This document shows positions 58,981 to 64,000 of a stretch of 64,000 nucleotides of DNA, piece after piece. The DNA is from Candidatus Nitrohelix vancouverensis (GTDB lineage: Bacteria; Nitrospinota; Nitrospinia; Nitrospinales; VA-1), in NCBI GenBank assembly GCA_015698305.1, contig CP048620.1:437885-501884 (forward strand), in the 5' to 3' direction. Under the pieces are notes generated by a model. It had not been told where the DNA came from, made no database searches, and saw only the letters and a program-made list of their open reading frames with translations. Every line of letters begins with the position of its first letter. The stretch's first letter is position 1. Both the position numbers and the translations under genes were made by a program.

Positions 58981-60867
58981 TTAACCTTTGGTATTGGGCA
59001 CGCGTTCCATCACCTTGATAATTTCATCGAAATCGTAGGTCTTGTTCAATTCTCTCAAATGCTCGACCAGGAGTTCTGACACTTCCTCTGTTTGCTCCAT
59101 CTCTTTCAAGATTATTTCAAGTTCTGTTACGTTGCATAGCCCTGCCATTTGTATAAGCCTGGATTGCAGATTCTCTGGCGCGTAGAATTGAGCGGGATCG
59201 AACTCTTTTTCCTCCGTTGCCTCTTCTTGCGACGGTGGATCCTCGTTTTCATAAACAAAATCAACATTCAGCAATTTGCCAATACATCTGTAGACTTCAT
59301 TATCCTGTATGGGTTTTGACATATGTTCATGACAACCTATGGACAAATAATAGTCCCGATTCTTTCCAATAATGTCTGCGGTTAATGACACGATTTTAAA
59401 ACGGTCCTTGCCAAATTCCTTGTGGATTTCTTGAATCGCATCTTCGCCGTTCATGACGGGCATTCTCATATCCATGAAAATAATGTCGGGTTGGTGTTCT
59501 TTTACTTTTTCTATTCCGTCCTTGCCGTTTACGGCAACAACAGTTTCAGCGCCAATATTCATCAGCATTTGGGAGAGCAGTTGTCGGTTGTTTTCAATAT
59601 CGTCCACGATCAATGCCTTAACTTTTTGACCGGGGGATAAATGCAAAATGGTTCGGCTATCTACTATGGGAGAAACGCGAGTGACTGTAGTATCTTTTGC
59701 CGCGGGCGGAAGCGTCAAAGTGAAATAAAACTCGGCGCCTGAATCCGTTTCTGATTTTAAAAACAGGTCCGATCCCATCAGCTCTAGTTGTTTTTTGGCA
59801 ATGGCTAGCCCCAGCCCTGTTCCGCCTTTTTGCTCCCCCGCTTTATCCTGTTGAAATGCATTAAAAATCTTTTCCTGGGCTTGAACCGGAATTCCCTGTC
59901 CGGTGTCGATAATATTGAACTGATATTGGTTATCTTTTAAGGGGGTTACAAAAAATTTTATCTCTCCCGAGTCCGTGAATTTGACAGCATTGCCCAGAAG
60001 GTTGATCAAGATTTGTTGCAACTTGACCTCATCGCCATAAACCACAACTGAATCGTCAAAGCCCTTTGCATTCCACTGTAATTTCTTTTCCTTGCAACGC
60101 GGCTCGAACAATCTTGAAACATGATCCAGCAATTCCTTGAGGTCGAAGGCGGAAACATTCAATTCCATTTTGCCCGCCTCAATTTTGGAGAGATCCAAAA
60201 TCTCGTTGATCATGGTTAGAAGATTCTTCCCGCTGGTATCGATGGTTTTGATTGCATCTTTGACATTTGCCGCCATATCACTTTGCCTCAGTAGCATTTG
60301 CGAGTAACCAAGAACCGCGTTCAAAGGGGTTCGGATTTCATGGCTCATATTTGCAAGAAAGATGGATTTGGCCAGATTGGCTTCTTCGGCTTCCTCTTTG
60401 GCGCGTATGGCAATTTTTTCAGCTTCTTTTCTTTTATCAACTTCCATCTGCAAGGTTGCATTGACCAGTTTTAATTCCGCTGAGCTGGGAAGTTTGAGAG
60501 CCTGTTTCAGCAAAGGCCAGACAAGAACAGCGGTTACCAGAGAAACCACGCCGGTAGCCAGCTTAAGGAATCCTTCATACCAGTAAAACGGTTTCCAGAT
60601 GGTGATCACGCTCACTAAATGAGTTGTTCCGCAAAGAAAAATAAATAGACCGAAAAGAATAAAAATCCACCCGAATGACAAATCCTCTCTCTTCCTTACC
60701 AACTGAACCAATGCGATGGGGATGCTGTAGTAGGCTAAGACTATGGTCAAATCTGATAGAACATGCAGGCCCAGCAAGTCGGGCTTCCATAACAAACATT
60801 GCCCATGCGGCATTAAATCTTCAGGCCTGACAAAATTTATTAGTTTGCTAAGTGTTTGGGGTTCCAT
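58981..60867 (-). CDS. Hybrid histidine kinase with ETR1-type ethylene-binding domain
   Basis: 628 residues from the ATG at 60867 (GGTGAG seven bases upstream). Three transmembrane helices near residues 35-120 match the plant ethylene receptor: D39, A45, Y46, P50, I76, C79 and H83 have the same spacing as ETR1 D25, A31, Y32, P36, I62, C65 and H69, the last two being the Cu(I) ligands. A coiled linker leads to HisKA (FLANMSHEIRTPLNAVLGYS), an HATPase domain (GGTGLGLAIAKKQLELM) and a receiver domain with the acceptor Asp in FMDMRMPVMNG. About 100 C-terminal helical residues may be an HPt-like part. Ethylene binding is a prediction from the residues; the output is unknown. Confidence 0.93.
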   Translation of the reverse strand: MEPQTLSKLINFVRPEDLMPHGQCLLWKPDLLGLHVLSDLTIVLAYYSIPIALVQLVRKREDLSFGWIFILFGLFIFLCGTTHLVSVITIWKPFYWYEGFLKLATGVVSLVTAVLVWPLLKQALKLPSSAELKLVNATLQMEVDKRKEAEKIAIRAKEEAEEANLAKSIFLANMSHEIRTPLNAVLGYSQMLLRQSDMAANVKDAIKTIDTSGKNLLTMINEILDLSKIEAGKMELNVSAFDLKELLDHVSRLFEPRCKEKKLQWNAKGFDDSVVVYGDEVKLQQILINLLGNAVKFTDSGEIKFFVTPLKDNQYQFNIIDTGQGIPVQAQEKIFNAFQQDKAGEQKGGTGLGLAIAKKQLELMGSDLFLKSETDSGAEFYFTLTLPPAAKDTTVTRVSPIVDSRTILHLSPGQKVKALIVDDIENNRQLLSQMLMNIGAETVVAVNGKDGIEKVKEHQPDIIFMDMRMPVMNGEDAIQEIHKEFGKDRFKIVSLTADIIGKNRDYYLSIGCHEHMSKPIQDNEVYRCIGKLLNVDFVYENEDPPSQEEATEEKEFDPAQFYAPENLQSRLIQMAGLCNVTELEIILKEMEQTEEVSELLVEHLRELNKTYDFDEIIKVMERVPNTKG

Positions 60868-61558
60868 GTTTTGGCTCACCAAGTAGTGGAAGAAAGATTT
60901 AATTGTTTAATATACATATACTAGTTAATGAAGGCGTTGGGTTCCACCTCAATCTTATTTCCCGGCAGACTTCCCCGCTGAGACAGGTGATCAAAAATAA
61001 GGGTGTGACGGAACTATCCGGCAAGCGCTTGCTCTCCTTCCGCCGGTTCCTGATCTCTTCTGTTTCGTCAATTAAGTCGGGTTCTCCTCTGGATTTTCAG
61101 GGGGAAAAACATTATCCTTCTGCTTGGCGGATTTTTCCTTTGTCGCATTGCTGTTGTCTCTGGCAACTCTCTCACCGCAAAGAATGAACCGTCTGCTCTG
61201 TCACCCTGCGCTGTTGAAATATCTATAACTCACCGGATTCAATCATCATGGAAAATTTAAAAGGGATCAAACTGAACGTGGGCGCCAGCCCCAGCGCTAT
61301 ATGAAGCAGGCCAGGTCCATCATAGATTATCAAAACTATGAATCCCTGGTTGCCCTCCTGATTTTTCTTTTTGGATCGCTTTTTCTCCACCTCATTATAT
61401 TTACAATCTTTTTTTGCTCTATTGATAATTTTCGGTTTGGTCTATAGATTAAAGAGTGGAGCTTATTTTAGTTTGGCATAAATCCGAGGTTGAATTTCAT
61501 CCCGCTTGCTTCCTTACCTTTGCGGGCGTGTCGTTCATTTTTGAAGGGAGTTGATATC
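60868..61558. other. Non-coding or degraded region before hppD
   Basis: 691 bases with no firmly supported gene. It probably holds the hppD promoter. The only candidate is the tiny open frame at 61301-61447; other open frames lack ribosome sites or ATG starts. Confidence 0.4.
61301..61447 (+). CDS. Possible 48-residue membrane peptide
   Basis: ATG at 61301 opens MKQARSIIDYQNYESLV, followed by a hydrophobic helix (ALLIFLFGSLFLHLIIFTIF). It overlaps (ATGA) the stop of an 18-codon frame starting at 61248. There is no ribosome site, so it may be a decayed gene fragment. Confidence 0.25.
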   Translation: MKQARSIIDYQNYESLVALLIFLFGSLFLHLIIFTIFFCSIDNFRFGL

Positions 61559-62689
61559 ATGGCTTATGGTTCCCCTCTTGGCATTCGCAGGATTTATTCG
61601 TTTGAGTTTGTGGTGGATTTTTTTGATCGGAGCCGCGAATTTTATATCAACAAACTGGGCTTCAAAGAATCGCATCGGTCCACCCCGGAGTGGGAGAAAA
61701 TTTTCTCAAGCAGAGGGGTGTATTTTTCAGCGAATAAAATAAAGATTCTGGTTTCTTCGCCTTTATCTTCGCACGCCTACACCGCAAGATTTTTAAAGAC
61801 GCTTTCGCCGGGAATCCGAAAGGTGACTTTTCTCGTTGAGGATTTGCAGGCGACGATCAAATACCTGCAGGATCACGACGCGACCTTCATCCACGAAGAA
61901 AAGGTTCTGGAGAGTGAAGGGACCTGTCACCGATTCATCACCATCACCACGCCGATTGGCTTTCTGGAGTTTTCTTTTCTTCAAATTTCTGGAGACGAAA
62001 ACGCTATCCCTCTGTTCGAGTCCTTGCCGGGCGCGAATGATACGACATCGGCGCTGAAAAAAATCGATCATCTGACCATCAACGCCCGCACCTTGTATCC
62101 CATCGCCAATTTTTTTGAGCATGTGATGGGTATGGAGGAGTACTGGAGGGTTGCCTTTCATACGCCGGATTACAGCACCGGCAGGGAGGGCACTGGTTTG
62201 ACTTCGCGGGTGATGTGGGATCCGGCGAGCAAAATCAAATTCGCCACGAATGAGCCGCTATGCCCGCATTTCAATGAATCCCAGATTCAAACTTTTATTG
62301 ACCGGAATCACGGCGCAGGCATTCAGCACATCGCCTTTTCAGTCGAAACTATCATCGACGTGGTGAACCGTCTGAGAGGACAGGGGGTGGAATTTCTCGA
62401 CACTCCCGACTCGTATTATGATTTGCTGATGGACCGCCTGCGATCCTGCAATGTGGCACAGATTGATGAGGCCTTGAGCGATTTAAAAGACCATCGCATC
62501 CTCGTGGATGGCAAGGACGATAAATATTTATTACAGATTTTTCTAAAGGACGCTTCGCTCCTTTATGACGAGGATAACGCAGGCCCGTTCTTCTATGAGC
62601 TGATTCAGCGCAAGGGTCATCAAGGTTTTGGCGAGGGAAATTTTAGAGCGCTGTTCGAGGCCATTGAGTCCGAGGAAAGCAAGCGATGA
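61559..62689 (+). CDS. hppD: 4-hydroxyphenylpyruvate dioxygenase
   Basis: Non-heme iron enzyme converting 4-hydroxyphenylpyruvate to homogentisate. The ATG at 61559 (AGGGAG upstream) gives 376 residues, the normal size. Two vicinal-oxygen-chelate halves are seen; the iron ligands are the His in IDHLTIN, the His in AGIQHIAFSV and the Glu in FFYELIQRKG. The C-terminal GFGEGNFRALFEAIE is a family hallmark. It heads the tyrosine catabolic operon and overlaps the next gene by 4 bases. Confidence 0.97.
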   Translation: MAYGSPLGIRRIYSFEFVVDFFDRSREFYINKLGFKESHRSTPEWEKIFSSRGVYFSANKIKILVSSPLSSHAYTARFLKTLSPGIRKVTFLVEDLQATIKYLQDHDATFIHEEKVLESEGTCHRFITITTPIGFLEFSFLQISGDENAIPLFESLPGANDTTSALKKIDHLTINARTLYPIANFFEHVMGMEEYWRVAFHTPDYSTGREGTGLTSRVMWDPASKIKFATNEPLCPHFNESQIQTFIDRNHGAGIQHIAFSVETIIDVVNRLRGQGVEFLDTPDSYYDLLMDRLRSCNVAQIDEALSDLKDHRILVDGKDDKYLLQIFLKDASLLYDEDNAGPFFYELIQRKGHQGFGEGNFRALFEAIESEESKR

Positions 62690-63537
62690 GATTTGTGCGG
62701 TATCTATTCAACAAGGACCAGCCCGAGCATGGACTTTTGCGCGATCAGCTCATTTACCCGATGAATGGCATGATCACGACGACGGCTTTGGAATTTCTTG
62801 CTGAAGAAAGCAATGCATGGAAGCGCATTGTGGGCCAGAAACCCGTCCCCATGACCAGCGTTACCCTGTTGCCTCCCATAGAAGATCCTGGCGCTTATCT
62901 GGCTTTTTATTCGTTTGAACAACATGTCAAAACCTGCCGCGCCAAACGCGGTTTGGAAATGGTCCCCGAATGGTATGACGGACCTGTCTGGTACAACGGA
63001 TCGACGCGGTGTTTTTCCGGCGACCGGTCGCTCGTGCACTTTCCCGCCGGGGAGAGTAAGAAAGACTTTGAACTGGAGCTGGCGATCATTATCAAAAAAA
63101 AATGCTTTCGCGTTTCAGTGAAAGAGGCTTCGAAATATATTGGCGCCTACACCATCGTCAACGATTTCAGCGCTCGAGCGCTTCAGGAAAAAATCATGCG
63201 CGTCGGCCTGGGCCCCGCCAAGGCCAAAGACTTCAATACCGGCCTGGGCCCTTGTCTCGTCACCCCCGATGAAATCGGGAACCCGCGCAATTTATCCATG
63301 CGCGCCTGGGTGAACGGCGAACTCTGGTCGCAGGGCAACAGCGGCGACTCACATTTCACATTCGAACAAATGATCGCCTACGCCTCTGAAGATCAGACGC
63401 TGTATCCCGGCGACGTGCTTTCCAGCGGTACGGTAGGCACCGGTTGCGGTTTTGAACAGGACCGCTTTCTTAAAAAAGGAGACGAGGTCATTCTGGAAAT
63501 TGAAAACCTGGGACAACTCACTCATTGGATAGGCTGA
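62686..63537 (+). CDS. Fumarylacetoacetate hydrolase-family protein
   Basis: 283 residues. The FAH C-terminal domain is clear: FELELAIIIKKKCFRV, IGAYTIVNDFSARALQEK, KDFNTGLGPCLVTPDE and the late SSGTVGTGCGFEQDRFLKKGD. It is shorter than animal FAH (about 420 residues), but its place between hppD and homogentisate dioxygenase makes fumarylacetoacetate hydrolysis the likely role. It overlaps hppD and is followed by hmgA after 3 bases. Confidence 0.9.
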   Translation: MRFVRYLFNKDQPEHGLLRDQLIYPMNGMITTTALEFLAEESNAWKRIVGQKPVPMTSVTLLPPIEDPGAYLAFYSFEQHVKTCRAKRGLEMVPEWYDGPVWYNGSTRCFSGDRSLVHFPAGESKKDFELELAIIIKKKCFRVSVKEASKYIGAYTIVNDFSARALQEKIMRVGLGPAKAKDFNTGLGPCLVTPDEIGNPRNLSMRAWVNGELWSQGNSGDSHFTFEQMIAYASEDQTLYPGDVLSSGTVGTGCGFEQDRFLKKGDEVILEIENLGQLTHWIG

Positions 63538-63540
63538 TTC

Positions 63541-64000
63541 ATGTTTAGATATCTTAAATTTGGCAATGTACCGCCGATGCACCATATCGCTCATTATTCC
63601 TCAAGCAAGCAGTTGCTCAACGAATATTGTTTCACGCGCGAAGGTTTTGAGGACAGTTACTCAATTTTATATTTGCACCATCCGCCCACGCAGGAAGTGG
63701 AATCGGAAACTTACCTCGAAGCCGCCTGGTCGGATTATCGCAAACGGGACCCTCAAAAATTGCAACGCAGGCATTTTCAGAGTCTGCGCTTTGATTCCGG
63801 CAGGGACTATATATCCGGTCGCAAGGTATTGGCTTTTAATGAATCATTGACCTATGGCTTGTGTCACCCGGAAATAGAAGAGAGCGCATTCTTTGCAAAT
63901 AACGACGCCGACGAGCTTTTTTTCCTGCGCGACGGGCAGATTGAATTGCAATCGCTGTTTGGCAAACTGTCCCTGGTCGCAGGAGATTATTTTATCATCC
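63541..64000 (+). CDS. hmgA: Homogentisate 1,2-dioxygenase (5' part; cut by window edge)
   Basis: The first 153 codons of a cupin-type ring-cleaving dioxygenase that opens homogentisate to maleylacetoacetate. MFRYLKFGNVPPMHH, YILYLHHPPT-like strand (SILYLHHPPT), AFNESLTYGLCHP and the cupin stretch DADELFFLRDGQIE followed by LVAGDYFII match bacterial members. The iron-binding residues lie beyond the window. Third gene of the tyrosine operon. Confidence 0.9.
   Translation, partial: MFRYLKFGNVPPMHHIAHYSSSKQLLNEYCFTREGFEDSYSILYLHHPPTQEVESETYLEAAWSDYRKRDPQKLQRRHFQSLRFDSGRDYISGRKVLAFNESLTYGLCHPEIEESAFFANNDADELFFLRDGQIELQSLFGKLSLVAGDYFII

Noticed and set aside
60903-61187. 94-codon frame between the ethylene-receptor-type kinase and hppD
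   Set aside because: Begins at TTG without a ribosome site, has no recognisable domain and an atypical composition.

Overview
The window looks like about 64 kb of a Gram-negative, respiratory bacterial chromosome of moderate GC. Lipid A/Kdo genes (lpxK, two waaA-type genes), an MlaC homologue and a probable outer-membrane beta-barrel show an outer membrane. A secreted cytochrome c with an ethylbenzene-dehydrogenase-type heme-b domain next to another c-type cytochrome, a stand-alone nuoB, and the mix of neighbours would fit a Nitrospinota (Nitrospina-like) marine bacterium. That placement is inference from gene content; no 16S gene is present.

Layout. 1-15545 (minus strand) is a translation/transcription super-cluster. 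In the direction of transcription it runs: sigma70-like promoter, tRNA-Thr(TGT), tRNA-Tyr, tRNA-Gly, tRNA-Thr(GGT), rpmG, tRNA-Trp, secE, nusG, rplK, rplA, rplJ, rplL, rpoB, rpoC, then a second promoter with rpsL, rpsG and fusA (cut by the window edge). The tuf gene often found after tRNA-Thr(GGT) is absent. 15685-22455 holds a lipoprotein, an amidohydrolase, an isoprenylcysteine-methyltransferase-like membrane protein, lpxK, a tandem pair of Kdo-transferase genes and ppa. 22706-25255 is a small AT-richer accessory block (mazEF, a HEPN-like protein, a Fic protein) ending at tRNA-Leu.

25820-36156 contains an unrecognised protein, an LRR protein, orphan nuoB, a two-gene periplasmic cytochrome operon (one member carries an HExxH metalloprotease-like motif), a DUF1566 lipobox-free secreted protein with a duplicated tail remnant, a thioredoxin/NHL protein, recN and a TatT-like TPR protein. 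36277-45859 is an envelope and surface region: mlaC, a YfhO-like membrane protein, a CHASE2 adenylate cyclase divergent from a FecR-domain protein, an O-antigen-ligase-like protein, a small acidic secreted protein and a beta-barrel protein behind a strong promoter with an embedded palindrome.

46303-55314 is housekeeping: rimO, pfkA, then rpsB-tsf-pyrH-frr-uppS-cdsA-dxr-ispF, which links translation to isoprenoid and phospholipid synthesis. 55316-56790 has a nitroreductase, a cold-shock protein and tRNA-Lys. 57101-60867 holds two unrecognised AT-rich genes and a hybrid histidine kinase whose membrane domain matches the plant ETR1 ethylene-binding domain residue for residue at the copper/ethylene site. 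61559-64000 is a tyrosine/homogentisate catabolic operon (hppD, FAA-hydrolase family, hmgA cut by the window edge).

The most interesting observations are the ethylene-receptor-type kinase with its unknown partner, the cytochrome/HExxH operon, the two diverged Kdo transferases, and the mazEF-HEPN-Fic block. No CRISPR array, transposase or complete prophage was seen.
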